The notes: generated by a model from the sequence alone, not told the origin. Counted from the first letter of the stretch, positions 36,249-45,359 are shown. The stretch: DNA of 64,000 nt from an uncultured Prochlorococcus sp. (GCA_902525585.1 CABZHQ010000001.1:1-64000), one strand, 5' to 3'. A program made the numbers and translations.

Positions 36249-39179
36249 TTATTTTGTCTCCATCCAATTGTCTCCAATACCAATATCAACTAAAAGAGGC
36301 ACATTTAATTTTACACAATCTTCCATAGTCTTCTTTACTAATTTCGTCGTAATTTCCAAAGAATCTGGTTCAACTTCAAACAATAATTCATCATGTACTT
36401 GCAAAAGCATTTTTGCGGGAATATTCATTTCTATGAATTTCTTATTAAGTTTAACCATCGCAATTTTAATAATGTCTGCACTTGAACCCTGAATTGGTGC
36501 ATTGGCTGCGGCTCTTAATGCCTGCGCTTCCATGCCAGCCCTTCTTGCAGATTGCAGGTCAATTTCGTAAGGATCTTTCCCAATTAATCTTCCAAGTCCA
36601 TTTTTATCAAACTTAAATTCTCTTTTTCGACCAAAAATTGTTTTAACATAACCTTTTGATAAGGCTAGCCTTTCTTGGAGTTCAAGAAATTTGAAAATTT
36701 TTGAATATCTTTCTTTGTATTTTATTAGGAATTCTTTTGCCTCTTGAGTACTTACTCCTGTTGAACGAGCAAACTTTTTTATACCCATACCATAGATAAC
36801 TCCGAAATTTATTGTTTTCCCAACTCTCCTTTCTTCGGATGATATTTCTTCTTTCTCGAAAATTAATCTTGCAGTCAAAGAATGAATGTCATCATTTTTA
36901 TGAAACGCATTAATTAGTATTTCTTCATCCGCTAAGTGAGCAAGTATTCTTAATTCGATCTGAGAATAATCAGCGGATAAAAGTTTCCAATTTTTTTCAG
37001 GCAAGAATGCTTTTCTGATTCTCCTACTAAATTCAGTCCTAACCGGGATATTTTGAAGATTAGGATTGCTACTACTTAGTCTCCCAGTCGCTGTAGCAGC
37101 TTGATTAAAGTTTGTATGAACTCTTCCTGTCTTTTTGTTAATAAGATTTGGAAGAGCATCAATATAGGTGCTAAGTAATTTGCTGAGAGTTCTATGTTTT
37201 ATTAAATGTTGGATTATTTCATGCTCGTCGACTAATCTCTCAAGAACTACTGCATCTGTACTCCATCCTGTTTTTGTTTTGCGTGATTTCTTTTTATCCA
37301 AATTTAATTTTTCAAACAAGATCTCACCGAGTTGTTTTGGTGAAGATAGATTAAAATTTTCTTTTGCTAGTTCATAAACTTTACTTTCAATATCTTCTAA
37401 GGTACTTTTTAGTTCTTTTGAGAGTTTATCTAAATAAGGGATATCGATGGTTATTCCATTCATTTCCATTTGAGACAATACCGGCTCTAAAGGCAGCTCA
37501 ATTTCTTCGAACAATTTGATTAATTCATCTTTTTCCTTTGAAAATCTTTCTTTAAAAATTTTGACAATCTTAAAAGTTAGAAATACATCATAACCGCAGT
37601 AAATACTTGCTTCATTAATATCAACAAATGAAAAGTCTTTATTTTTCCCTACTGTTTCTTTAAATGAAGGGGGCTTAAATCCAAATAATCTAAAACTAAT
37701 TTCACTTAACCCATGCTTCTCCTGGTTATTAAGGAGGTAGTCTGCTATCAAGGTGTCAAAGGTTACGCCTTTAAGATCAAGTCCATGATTAAAAAATATT
37801 TGCCTGTCAAATTTAGAATTTTGGAGTACTTTTTCTTTTTTCGGATCTTCTATCCAAGTTCTTAGTTTTGAGAAAACATCTTCAATTGATAATTGACTGG
37901 GGGGCTCTTTTTTTGTTTGATGACCAAGAGGTATATAAAATAAATCATCATTTTCTTCTCCAAGACATAACCCTATCCCAACAAGTTCCGCATCGATTGG
38001 ATTTAAACTATTGGTCTCTGTATCTAAAGAAACTATCTCATTGGTCTTGTCTAATCTTTGAATTAATTCATCAAGTGATTCGAAATCATTTAAAATATTT
38101 ACCTTAATTTTAGGGATTTTATTTTCACTATTTTCTAATTCATTTTTACTGGAGACTTTTGGTGGATTCCCCTCCTCTTTAGCTACATTATTTTTGTCAA
38201 AACCACCTTTGCTGAAAGTTGAATTGAAAATATCAATTTGTCTAAGTAGTGTTGATAATTCAAGTTTTTGCAGTGACGCTGAAAGTAGTTCTTGATTTAT
38301 ATTTTTCAATTCATAATCGTTACTTAAAATTAAAGGCACCTCAGTATTTATTTTTGCTAAATCTCTAGAAAGAAAAGCATTATGTTTATCGTTTCTGAGC
38401 TTTTCTATAACTGAACCTTTGATGAATCCTTTATATTTTTTATCATTGTTCTGCTGAATCTTGTCCAAAGCCTGATAAATCCCATCAAGAGTGTCGTTCT
38501 CCTTTAGTAGATTAATTGCAGTTTTTGGACCTACGCCTTTAATACCAGGAATATTATCAGAACTATCACCAGTTAGGGCTTTAAGATCAACTACTCTTTC
38601 TGGTGCAACACCTAATTTTTCTTTTACTCCATTTTCATTCATAAAAGTTGGATTACCACTTTTCGCATATGGACCACCACCCATATAGAGTACATAAATA
38701 TCTTTTTGATCATCTACTAATTGAAATAAGTCCCTATCCCCAGAAAGAATATTCACGCACCATCCTTTAGAAGAAGCATCATTTGCAATTGTGCCTAGGA
38801 GATCATCTGCTTCATAACCGGGAGATTTAAATATTGGTAAATTAAGGCTTTCTTCTAAAATGATTTCTAGTTGTTCAATATCCTGAAAAAAAACATCTGG
38901 AGCTACATCTCTATTGGCCTTATAATTTGGATCTAATTCATGTCTGAAAGTTGGTTTTTCGGTGTCAAATGTAATACAAACACCCTCAGGACTAATATTT
39001 TTGCAATTATCCAGAAGACTTTTTAGAAATCCATAAGTCACACTTGTTGGGAATCCTTCTTTAGTTGTTAAACCTCCATCAATCCCTTTGCTAAATGCAT
39101 AAAAGCTTCTAAAAGCAAGTGAATGACCATCGACTAAAAGTAAAATTGGTTTTTTAGAGTTTTCAGATTTTAAACTCAT
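36249..39179 (-). CDS. polA: DNA polymerase I
   Basis: 976-residue three-domain DNA repair and Okazaki-processing polymerase. The N-terminal 5'-3' exonuclease (FEN) domain has LLVDGHSLAFRSFYAF and GDSSDNIPGIKGVGPKTA. A middle 3'-5' exonuclease-like domain has VSLDTETNSLNPIDAELVGI, which keeps the Asp and Glu of motif ExoI (DTE), so proofreading may be active. The polymerase domain has motif A SADYSQIELRILAH, motif B RRVGKTINFGVIYGM and motif C LLQVHDELLFEV. The start overlaps the upstream HlyD-like gene end by 4 bases. Confidence 0.97.
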   Translation of the reverse strand: MSLKSENSKKPILLLVDGHSLAFRSFYAFSKGIDGGLTTKEGFPTSVTYGFLKSLLDNCKNISPEGVCITFDTEKPTFRHELDPNYKANRDVAPDVFFQDIEQLEIILEESLNLPIFKSPGYEADDLLGTIANDASSKGWCVNILSGDRDLFQLVDDQKDIYVLYMGGGPYAKSGNPTFMNENGVKEKLGVAPERVVDLKALTGDSSDNIPGIKGVGPKTAINLLKENDTLDGIYQALDKIQQNNDKKYKGFIKGSVIEKLRNDKHNAFLSRDLAKINTEVPLILSNDYELKNINQELLSASLQKLELSTLLRQIDIFNSTFSKGGFDKNNVAKEEGNPPKVSSKNELENSENKIPKIKVNILNDFESLDELIQRLDKTNEIVSLDTETNSLNPIDAELVGIGLCLGEENDDLFYIPLGHQTKKEPPSQLSIEDVFSKLRTWIEDPKKEKVLQNSKFDRQIFFNHGLDLKGVTFDTLIADYLLNNQEKHGLSEISFRLFGFKPPSFKETVGKNKDFSFVDINEASIYCGYDVFLTFKIVKIFKERFSKEKDELIKLFEEIELPLEPVLSQMEMNGITIDIPYLDKLSKELKSTLEDIESKVYELAKENFNLSSPKQLGEILFEKLNLDKKKSRKTKTGWSTDAVVLERLVDEHEIIQHLIKHRTLSKLLSTYIDALPNLINKKTGRVHTNFNQAATATGRLSSSNPNLQNIPVRTEFSRRIRKAFLPEKNWKLLSADYSQIELRILAHLADEEILINAFHKNDDIHSLTARLIFEKEEISSEERRVGKTINFGVIYGMGIKKFARSTGVSTQEAKEFLIKYKERYSKIFKFLELQERLALSKGYVKTIFGRKREFKFDKNGLGRLIGKDPYEIDLQSARRAGMEAQALRAAANAPIQGSSADIIKIAMVKLNKKFIEMNIPAKMLLQVHDELLFEVEPDSLEITTKLVKKTMEDCVKLNVPLLVDIGIGDNWMETK

Positions 39180-40237
39180 TTTCTCTTCTTAGCCCATGGT
39201 GGAATATCAATAAAGATTTGCTCTCCAGGTTCTAATCCATCAATTACTGAAGTTTTATTTCCACTACTAATACCAATTTCGATTTTTTCAAATTTGGGAG
39301 AATTGTTTTTATCAACTTTTAAAATTCCTTTTTCACCTTTTTCTGTGACAATAGAAACTGTGGGAACTAGGATTTTTTCTTCATTACCTTCGACTCTAAA
39401 TTCAAGATCTGCAGTCATTCCAATTTTGATTTCTTCAGAAATATCTTTAAAATTTAAAGTTACTTCGAATGAGGTTACATTATTATCTTTTACAGCTCTT
39501 GTGGCTATTTTTTTAACTATGGCACTATATTTTTTTGAGGGATAAGCCTCAATTCTTACTGAGGCTTCTTGACCTATTTTTATTCTGCCAATGTCACTCT
39601 CGGGAACTTTGGCAACAATTTCTAGACCCTCTGATAATTCAAAAATGAAGTTTTTAGTTTTAGGGTCTGAACTTAAGTTTGTACTTGGTGTGACATAAGA
39701 TCCTATCTCTGCATATTTTGCAGTTATCTTTCCTCCATAAGGAGCTTTAATTAGATAGAAACTTTTTTCAGCTTTTGCATCATTAAGTTTGGAGCTACTA
39801 ATGTTGTAGTTATTTTTATAACTTTCATAATCTTCTTTACTCACCGCACCTTCTTGATATAAAAATTCCCTTCTTAAAAATTCAGATTTTTGTTTTTCTA
39901 CATTTAATTTAAGTTCTTCAATTTTATATATAAAATCTTCATCATCGAGAGAAGCTAAAACCTGATCTTTTTTTACAATATCGCCCTCATCTACTTTGAT
40001 TTCTTTAATTACTCCTTGCTTTCGAGGCCCAATATTGCTTGTCCTTATTGCTTTTACTTCACCACTTGTATTAATTGAATCTGAGAGGATTCCTTTTTCA
40101 ACTTGAACTACAAAATCAGAAATGTCTTTTGATTTATTTTTCTTGAAGGAATTGGTTATGAAAACGAAAAATATAGTTAAAGAAAGTAATATAATTCCAC
40201 TTCTTAGATTTATATTTTTTTTTATTAAATCAAGCAT
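39176..40237 (-). CDS. HlyD-family periplasmic adaptor (RND/MacA type), 353 aa
   Basis: Membrane-fusion-protein family: an N-terminal anchor (SGIILLSLTIFFVFITNSFK), a lipoyl-like half GVIKEIKVDEGDIVKKDQVL, a coiled-coil hairpin (about 80-135) and APYGGKITAKYAEIGSYV, then a beta-barrel region and an end GLEPGEQIFIDIPPWAKK. It normally works with an ABC or RND pump. No pump gene is next to it here; it ends within the first codon of polA (ATGA overlap). The start at 40237 is chosen over an upstream ATG at 40312, which adds a second hydrophobic stretch. Confidence 0.85.
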   Translation of the reverse strand: MLDLIKKNINLRSGIILLSLTIFFVFITNSFKKNKSKDISDFVVQVEKGILSDSINTSGEVKAIRTSNIGPRKQGVIKEIKVDEGDIVKKDQVLASLDDEDFIYKIEELKLNVEKQKSEFLRREFLYQEGAVSKEDYESYKNNYNISSSKLNDAKAEKSFYLIKAPYGGKITAKYAEIGSYVTPSTNLSSDPKTKNFIFELSEGLEIVAKVPESDIGRIKIGQEASVRIEAYPSKKYSAIVKKIATRAVKDNNVTSFEVTLNFKDISEEIKIGMTADLEFRVEGNEEKILVPTVSIVTEKGEKGILKVDKNNSPKFEKIEIGISSGNKTSVIDGLEPGEQIFIDIPPWAKKRK

Positions 40238-40380
40238 TTCTTTTGAAAAAAGTAATTGAGAATATTTGGGAACTAAATAAATAATCAAGTCGATTATAAT
40301 TAACTTATCCAAGATTGGTTAAGTAAATACTATATTACTAGAAGATGTTTTCTGAATAATTTTTCCATAAATTTTTTCAA

Positions 40381-41472
40381 ATGTTAAAAGCCGGTATTAT
40401 TGGATTACCAAATGTTGGGAAATCAACTTTATTTAATGCACTTGTAGAAAATGCTAAAGCTCAAGCGGCTAATTTTCCCTTTTGTACTATAGAACCTAAT
40501 AAAGGTATAGTTTCAGTCCCAGATCAAAGGTTACAAGAGTTAGGTGATTTAAGTTCTAGCCAAAATATTATCCCAACAAAAATTGAATTTGTAGATATCG
40601 CAGGACTAGTAAAAGGAGCCAGTAAAGGTGAGGGTTTGGGAAATAAATTTTTATCAAATATTAGGGAGGTTGATGCAATAGTTCATGTTGTGAGGTGCTT
40701 TGAAGATAGTGATGTAATTCATGTTTCAGGTAAGGTAGATCCTTTGGATGACATTGAGATTATTAATCTGGAATTGAATTTAGCTGATTTATCCCAACTC
40801 CAAAAAAGAAGAGAAAGAATTAAAAAACAGGTTAGAACTAGTAAAGAGGCAGCAAAAGAAGATAATTTACTAGAAAAGATTGAAGAAGAGCTACAAAAAG
40901 GATTTTCAGTTAGATCAATATCTTTGAGTGAAGAAGAAAATTTAATAATTAAGCAACTAGGCTTTCTTACTGCTAAACCAATTATTTACGCAACAAATTT
41001 GAATGAAAATGATTTAGCTGAAGGGAATGATTTCTCTTCAAAAGTTCAGAGTTTTGCAAGCAATGAAAATACAGAATGTATAAAAATATCAGCGCAAGTC
41101 GAATCTGAATTAATAGAGTTAGAACCAGAAGATAAAAAAGACTACCTTATTGGTTTAGGAGTAGAAGAAGGGGGATTAAGTTCTTTAATTAGATCAACAT
41201 ATAAATTATTGGGATTAAAAACTTATTTCACCACCGGAGAAAAGGAGACAAAAGCATGGACCATAAAAGATGGGATGACTGCGCCACAGGCAGCAGGAGT
41301 AATTCATACTGATTTTGAAAAAGGATTCATAAGAGCTCAGACTATTTCGTTTCAAAACTTAATTGATTCAGGTTCAATTGCCAATGCAAAAACTAAAGGT
41401 CTTTTAAGAAGTGAAGGGAAGGAATATATTGTTAACGAAGGTGATGTAATGGAGTTCTTATTTAATGTTTAG
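40381..41472 (+). CDS. ychF: Ribosome-binding ATPase YchF (Obg family)
   Basis: P-loop NTPase that binds ribosomes and hydrolyses ATP. G1 is GLPNVGKSTLFNAL (residues 8-21), the switch region NFPFCTIEPNKGIVSVPD, G3 DIAGLVKGASKGEGLGNKFL, and G4 is the altered NLNE that confers ATP preference. C-terminal TGS-like domain: TYFTTGEKETKAW and HTDFEKGFIRAQ. 363 aa, full length. Divergent from the adaptor gene. Confidence 0.96.
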   Translation: MLKAGIIGLPNVGKSTLFNALVENAKAQAANFPFCTIEPNKGIVSVPDQRLQELGDLSSSQNIIPTKIEFVDIAGLVKGASKGEGLGNKFLSNIREVDAIVHVVRCFEDSDVIHVSGKVDPLDDIEIINLELNLADLSQLQKRRERIKKQVRTSKEAAKEDNLLEKIEEELQKGFSVRSISLSEEENLIIKQLGFLTAKPIIYATNLNENDLAEGNDFSSKVQSFASNENTECIKISAQVESELIELEPEDKKDYLIGLGVEEGGLSSLIRSTYKLLGLKTYFTTGEKETKAWTIKDGMTAPQAAGVIHTDFEKGFIRAQTISFQNLIDSGSIANAKTKGLLRSEGKEYIVNEGDVMEFLFNV

Positions 41473-41480
41473 TAAATCTC

Positions 41481-41639
41481 TTAAGGCTTACTATTTTGCT
41501 TTTTGAATTTAAATTCAAAAAATGAAATTAACAAAATTAAGATACATCCTAAGCAACTTCCTATTAACCCAAAAACAATGGTTGTAAAGCCATCATCGTA
41601 GCCATATTGTAATTGTGGCAAGTGAGGGGGTATTGGCAT
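41481..41639 (-). CDS. Small membrane protein, 52 aa
   Basis: One transmembrane helix (VFGLIGSCLGCILILLIS) preceded by a proline-rich MPIPPHLPQLQYGYDDGF and followed by a basic tail. No family recognised. Its start codon overlaps the stop of the upstream 53-residue gene (TAATG), which suggests co-translation. Confidence 0.6.
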   Translation of the reverse strand: MPIPPHLPQLQYGYDDGFTTIVFGLIGSCLGCILILLISFFEFKFKKQNSKP

Positions 41640-41800
41640 TATTTTTCAACAGAATTTTCAATATCTTCCAGTAAATGTTTAGTTGATCTACTAAAACCAT
41701 TTGTTTTTAAATAGTTTTGAGCCTCTCTAAATTTTTCAGCTACTCTTTTTGCGTAAGGAGTATTCATGGAATTTTGAGTCATCTTGAAAGTGCGACTCAT
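41639..41800 (-). CDS. Small helical soluble protein, 53 aa
   Basis: Charged, helix-prone protein (NTPYAKRVAEKFREAQNYLK). No domain recognised. It is coupled to the following membrane protein by a TAATG overlap. A later ATG at 41782 is a possible alternative start. Confidence 0.55.
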   Translation of the reverse strand: MSRTFKMTQNSMNTPYAKRVAEKFREAQNYLKTNGFSRSTKHLLEDIENSVEK

Positions 41801-41943
41801 TTTATAATCTGATTTAGGTAAACCCTTGATAAGTATTCAAAAATACAAGAATATAAAAATAGGATTTTTTACTTACTAAGAAATTTATTGTAAAAAGTTC
41901 TTGATTCTCCAAAATAAAGTTTTTCAAATTAGAAAAATTGACT

Positions 41944-42228
41944 ATGACATATATATTATTAATTCTTTTTTTTGTACTTATATTATTAATATTTTTTTAT
42001 TCAAAACGAAATAGAGGGTTAGTCCAAAAAACAACAATTAGTCCAACTTATGTTCCTTTCTTAAAAGAACAAAAATTTAATCCTGACATAAGTACTGATA
42101 ATTGGGATTTACACAAACTTAGATTAGATAAATTTAAAAGATCACAATATAAGGGATTAACTTTCTTCGTAAGTTCAGAAAATAAAATTTACTATCTTTC
42201 GGAAGAAGGGGATAAGGTTTATTGCTAA
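41944..42228 (+). CDS. Small single-pass membrane protein, 94 aa
   Basis: N-terminal helix TYILLILFFVLILLIFFYS followed by a charged soluble part with LHKLRLDKFKRSQYKGLTFF. An in-frame TTG six bases upstream is possible; the ATG gives a cleaner start. Function unknown. Confidence 0.6.
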   Translation: MTYILLILFFVLILLIFFYSKRNRGLVQKTTISPTYVPFLKEQKFNPDISTDNWDLHKLRLDKFKRSQYKGLTFFVSSENKIYYLSEEGDKVYC

Positions 42229-42281
42229 CAGGTGAAATTAATTTTATAAATAAGAAAAGCCGATAGAAAATAATAATATAA

Positions 42282-42533
42282 ATGAAGTATTTATTTTTAT
42301 TATCAGAAAAGTTTTATAGGTTTATCAAATGGGAGTGGAATACTTTAAAAAATCTAAGAAGAACAAAAAGAAAGAATTTTTTTTTAAGAGGATCATTTGC
42401 GTTATTTAGTTTATTCTCTATTCTTTTTTTAATATTTTCTCCTCCTATCGCTTTTGGATTGTTATTTGGAGAGGGATTGAAATTTAGTACTTTTTTTATT
42501 TGGATATGGATTTTAAATTTAAAGTTTTTTTGA
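42282..42533 (+). CDS. Small membrane protein, 83 aa
   Basis: Basic N-terminal half (NTLKNLRRTKRKNFFLRGSF), then two hydrophobic segments ending in FIWIWILNLKFF. No family recognised. First of two membrane-protein genes on the plus strand. Confidence 0.5.
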   Translation: MKYLFLLSEKFYRFIKWEWNTLKNLRRTKRKNFFLRGSFALFSLFSILFLIFSPPIAFGLLFGEGLKFSTFFIWIWILNLKFF

Positions 42534-42591
42534 AAATGTATGATTAATTTCTCGAGATTATTTAAAATTAGGAATATAAAAAATTTACATT

Positions 42592-42807
42592 ATGCCAAAA
42601 ATATTCAAACAAAATAAGTTCGCTTTGTTGGGAGCAAATATATTAATAATTTTGCTCTGGGTAACTATATCTTCTTTTTTGCTAAATTTTTTTCAAAGTG
42701 AAAATGCACCATTTTATATTTATAAAATATCTTTTTTAATCAGATTTCTTCCTCCTATCTGGGTTACATGGTTCCTATGGATAAAAAGAGGTGGTTTAAA
42801 AAGATAA
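42592..42807 (+). CDS. Small membrane protein, 71 aa
   Basis: Two hydrophobic segments (LLGANILIILLWVTISSFLL and IRFLPPIWVTWFLW) and basic ends. Unknown function; likely in the inner or thylakoid membrane. Confidence 0.5.
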   Translation: MPKIFKQNKFALLGANILIILLWVTISSFLLNFFQSENAPFYIYKISFLIRFLPPIWVTWFLWIKRGGLKR

Positions 42808-42849
42808 ATAAAAAAAAGTATTTTTGCGTATTTACTATAAAAATAAATC

Positions 42850-42940
42850 AGTTAAAATCTGAAGGCTTACTTGAAATTTTCATGTGAGAATTAGGTAATT
42901 GAGAGATTGTTTTTAGCTAAGAAACAATCTCTTTTTTTTA
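42850..42940 (+). ncRNA. Candidate small RNA or terminator-bearing leader
   Basis: A perfect ten-pair stem, GAGATTGTTT (42903-42912) with AAACAATCTC (42922-42931), is followed by eight Ts. The 50 bases before it do not encode a protein of any length. It could be the terminator of the preceding membrane-protein gene, 95 bases after its stop, or the end of an independent short RNA. The 5' boundary is a guess. Confidence 0.4.
42903..42939 (+). terminator. Strong rho-independent terminator
   Basis: Ten-base-pair stem with loop TTAGCTAAG and a T-run after it. Confidence 0.85.
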
Positions 42941-43009
42941 TTTTTTCTCAAAAAAAAAGTGCCTGTCAGTATCCCTATGACAAACACTCATGACGATCAA
43001 TTTTTAAAA

Positions 43010-43189
43010 TTAAACAGGTAATCTATTATCAATTTCCACCAGTCCAGAATCCATAAGACGACCAATTTTAATAACTAGAGCCATATCTAGCCTTGAAAAT
43101 TCAGACTGATGGTTAGTTATCCAATCAAGTTCTGAAAGAGTTATAACTCCCAAAGTATTTACTTTAAGATAAAGTAGGCCTATATTCAT
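43010..43189 (-). CDS. Small soluble protein linked to hli genes, 59 aa
   Basis: Helical protein with LSELDWITNHQSEFSRLDMA and LVIKIGRLMDSGLVEIDNRL, reminiscent of a winged-helix-like fold but too short to claim. It begins two bases after the stop of an hli gene (TAAAATG), so it is part of the hli operon. Role unknown; a regulator or accessory is possible. Confidence 0.6.
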   Translation of the reverse strand: MNIGLLYLKVNTLGVITLSELDWITNHQSEFSRLDMALVIKIGRLMDSGLVEIDNRLPV

Positions 43190-43190
43190 T

Positions 43191-43319
43191 TTAAAAGATT
43201 CCTGGGATTATCCAGCCGAATAAGCCATAATTTACAACTAATGCAAATAAGCCCATCATTGCCATTCTTCCATTAGTTCTCTCAGCATTTTGCCAATAAG
43301 TTGGTTTTGAATTTTCCAT
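43191..43319 (-). CDS. hli: High-light-inducible protein (Hli), 42 aa
   Basis: One-helix Cab-like protein of the thylakoid, protecting or carrying chlorophyll. The chlorophyll-binding motif reads AERTNGRMAMMGLFALVVNYG (residues 13-33) with the usual E-x-x-N-x-R, then LFGWIIPGIF at the end. It stands in a minus-strand run of three hli genes. Confidence 0.93.
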   Translation of the reverse strand: MENSKPTYWQNAERTNGRMAMMGLFALVVNYGLFGWIIPGIF

Positions 43320-43354
43320 TTTTTTATAGTTGAAGGTTTACTAAATAGTAATTT

Positions 43355-43615
43355 TTAAACGAAACCAGGAATTATTTGACCTGTTGTTAGATATGCTCCG
43401 ACAGCAGCAATTAATCCAAGCATTGCGAATCTGCCGTTAAGAGTTTCAGCAACAACTTTTTCTTTTTCGATTGTTTTGACTTTTGTGTTTGTGTTTTTCA
43501 TTTGTTTAGAAGATGAATAGTTTAAATTTTCGTTTTGAAATTGCTTTGTTAAATAAGCAACGAGGATGGCTGTAATGAATATAATTACGGCTAAAAAACC
43601 TGAAAGTGGACTCAT
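43355..43615 (-). CDS. hli: Hli-domain protein with extra N-terminal helix, 86 aa
   Basis: A first membrane helix (SGFLAVIIFITAILVAYLT) precedes a basic linker and a C-terminal Hli helix: AETLNGRFAMLGLIAAVGAYL, ending TGQIIPGFV. The start at 43615 overlaps the stop of the preceding hli by one base (TAATG). Two-helix HLI proteins of this type occur in Prochlorococcus. Confidence 0.88.
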   Translation of the reverse strand: MSPLSGFLAVIIFITAILVAYLTKQFQNENLNYSSSKQMKNTNTKVKTIEKEKVVAETLNGRFAMLGLIAAVGAYLTTGQIIPGFV

Positions 43616-43821
43616 TAAAAAATGCCAGGAATAATTTGTCCAGTTGAAACGTATGCTCCAACTAATGCAACAAGGCCAATCATTGCCCAACGACCATTAA
43701 CTTTTTCTGCGTTTTGTGGGTAGCTGTCGTATGAAACAGACTCATCTATGTAAGGACGTGTTTCAGTAGGAAACATATTCTGTCTGCCGCCTGATTCAGT
43801 AGTAACGTTTGAATTCGCCAT
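43615..43821 (-). CDS. hli: High-light-inducible protein (Hli), 68 aa
   Basis: The Hli signature is AEKVNGRWAMIGLVALVGAYV with the end STGQIIPGIF. A polar N-terminal extension of about 35 residues is present. First gene of the minus-strand hli run, divergent from another hli gene. Confidence 0.93.
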   Translation of the reverse strand: MANSNVTTESGGRQNMFPTETRPYIDESVSYDSYPQNAEKVNGRWAMIGLVALVGAYVSTGQIIPGIF

Positions 43822-44125
43822 TGAAGTTGTGTAATTGTTAATTAATGTAACACTACTATTAACAAATGTAAAGTATTAAGCTGATATTAAGTTATTTTTA
43901 AGATAATTACTACATAAATGTTACATATACGTAACATATATTTTTAAATAAATTTTTTTTAGGCTTTTTACGCTTTACAGATTGGTTCGCAAACTATTAA
44001 GAGTTAAATGAGATTTTTAAGTATTTATTTTTAAATCTTTAAAAAGATATCAGTTTGGTAGAAAAAACTACATCATTCTAAAATTTGAATAATTAGTTTT
44101 TAGATATAATCTATTTCACTTTATT
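43822..44125. promoter_or_regulatory. Divergent region between two hli transcription units
   Basis: About 300 bases with no ORF. It is very A+T-rich, with possible -10 elements for both directions (for example TATAAT at 44105-44110 before the plus-strand hli). The direct-repeat-like TTACATATACGTAACATAT at 43921 is a partial palindrome that could be a regulator site. No known light-response motif is claimed. Confidence 0.4.
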
Positions 44126-44254
44126 ATGGAATTCGCAAAAAAAATCATGACCGAAAAAGCTGAAAAGCTTAATGGTAAAGCAGCAATGCTTGGAATGTTT
44201 GCTCTTGTGGGAGCTTATTATTTTACTGGTCAAATTCTTCCAGGAATTTTCTAA
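44126..44254 (+). CDS. hli: High-light-inducible protein (Hli), 42 aa
   Basis: The sequence has AEKLNGKAAMLGMFALVGAYY and ends FTGQILPGIF. Arg of the usual NGR is Lys here (NGK). The TATAAT at 44105 lies 21 bases before the ATG, followed by an own terminator, so it is a single-gene unit. Confidence 0.92.
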   Translation: MEFAKKIMTEKAEKLNGKAAMLGMFALVGAYYFTGQILPGIF

Positions 44255-44278
44255 GAAAAATCCTTTTAAAATTTTTTT

Positions 44279-44302
44279 CAGGGCTTTATCAAGCCCTTTT
44301 TT
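44279..44302 (+). terminator. Rho-independent terminator after hli
   Basis: AGGGCTT (44280-44286) pairs with AAGCCCT (44291-44297) around a short loop, followed by six Ts. Confidence 0.85.
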
Positions 44303-44328
44303 CCTGGATGATTGTACTATATCGCTTT

Positions 44329-45066
44329 TTAATTATCTAATAATTCAAATAACTTACTTATTAGAAACTTTCTTTTAAAAAAAGTTTTATCAATGTATTT
44401 TTTATTCTCTTCTTTTAAAATTTCCTGACCATTTGAGCCCAACCCTTTAAGGACAAATTCTTTATCTTCTTTAATCCACTTATTTATCATTACCCCCGTC
44501 GTCTCTATGTGGAATTGCAATCCGTAAGCAAAATTACCAATCCTAAAAAACTGTTCCTTACAACGTTCACTACTAGCAATGAGTACTGCTTTATTAGGTA
44601 ATAAAATCCTATCTCCATGCCAATGCAGGACATGAAAAGGCTCTTCAAACAGTGTTTTGAAGTCTTTATTCGATTTGTCTATATAAATTTGAGACCATCC
44701 AATTTCTGGTAATGCTCTTGGAGGTGATCCATATTTAAGAATTTCTACATCTCCTCCCGCAGCATTCGCAAGCAACTGAGCACCTAAGCAAACACCGATT
44801 ATAGGTCTCTCATTTTCTAATTCTTTTTTTATAAAATCTCTTTCTAACTTAAGCCATGGATAGCTGTCTCTTCCAATATCTTTAACTCCCATTGGTCCAC
44901 CCATAATTAAAATTAAGTCGCCTTTTTTGGTTTTAGGCAGATCATTTTTATTATCTAAACGAATAATTTCTATTTTTAAATCTCTTTCTTTAGCAAATTG
45001 TTCAAAAAGACCAGGCCCCTCTATTGCTAAATGCTGCAAAACTAATAGGCGTCTTATTGTCTTCAT
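44329..45066 (-). CDS. Class I glutamine amidotransferase-like protein (GuaA/YfeJ type), 245 aa
   Basis: GATase1 domain with the nucleophile Cys93 (IGVCLGAQLLA) and partners His186 and Glu188 (YGLQFHIETT). LIMGGPMGVKD near residue 53 is the oxyanion strand. Resembles stand-alone glutamine amidotransferases with no fused synthetase. The partner is unknown. It starts inside the preceding small gene (ATGA overlap of 4). Confidence 0.88.
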   Translation of the reverse strand: MKTIRRLLVLQHLAIEGPGLFEQFAKERDLKIEIIRLDNKNDLPKTKKGDLILIMGGPMGVKDIGRDSYPWLKLERDFIKKELENERPIIGVCLGAQLLANAAGGDVEILKYGSPPRALPEIGWSQIYIDKSNKDFKTLFEEPFHVLHWHGDRILLPNKAVLIASSERCKEQFFRIGNFAYGLQFHIETTGVMINKWIKEDKEFVLKGLGSNGQEILKEENKKYIDKTFFKRKFLISKLFELLDN

Positions 45067-45359
45067 TCGCTTTCCATTATTTCAGCTGATTCAGAACAGA
45101 CATTAACGCTAAACCACTTCATTGCCGACCAAGTATCTTCTTGGTATGTACCTGCAGCAATACTTACAAAACAATCATTTTCATACCAACTTCGATAACT
45201 AGGAGTTACTCCCGTTCCTTTTAATCTATTTTCTAAGCCTTTTCCATATTTTTTAATAACAAGATTCATAGCTTCATTCTCAATTTCTCTTTGCTTTTCA
45301 TCAGCAAAACTTCCTAGTGGAATAATAAAAAGAATTGATCCAAAAAGTAAACTTATCAT
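45063..45359 (-). CDS. Small secreted protein, 98 aa
   Basis: Signal peptide (SLLFGSILFIIPLGSFADE) then a soluble domain with two cysteines (NDCFVSIAAGTYQ and NVCSESAEI) that may pair. No family recognised. Coupled to the amidotransferase gene by a 4-base overlap. Confidence 0.6.
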   Translation of the reverse strand: MISLLFGSILFIIPLGSFADEKQREIENEAMNLVIKKYGKGLENRLKGTGVTPSYRSWYENDCFVSIAAGTYQEDTWSAMKWFSVNVCSESAEIMESE

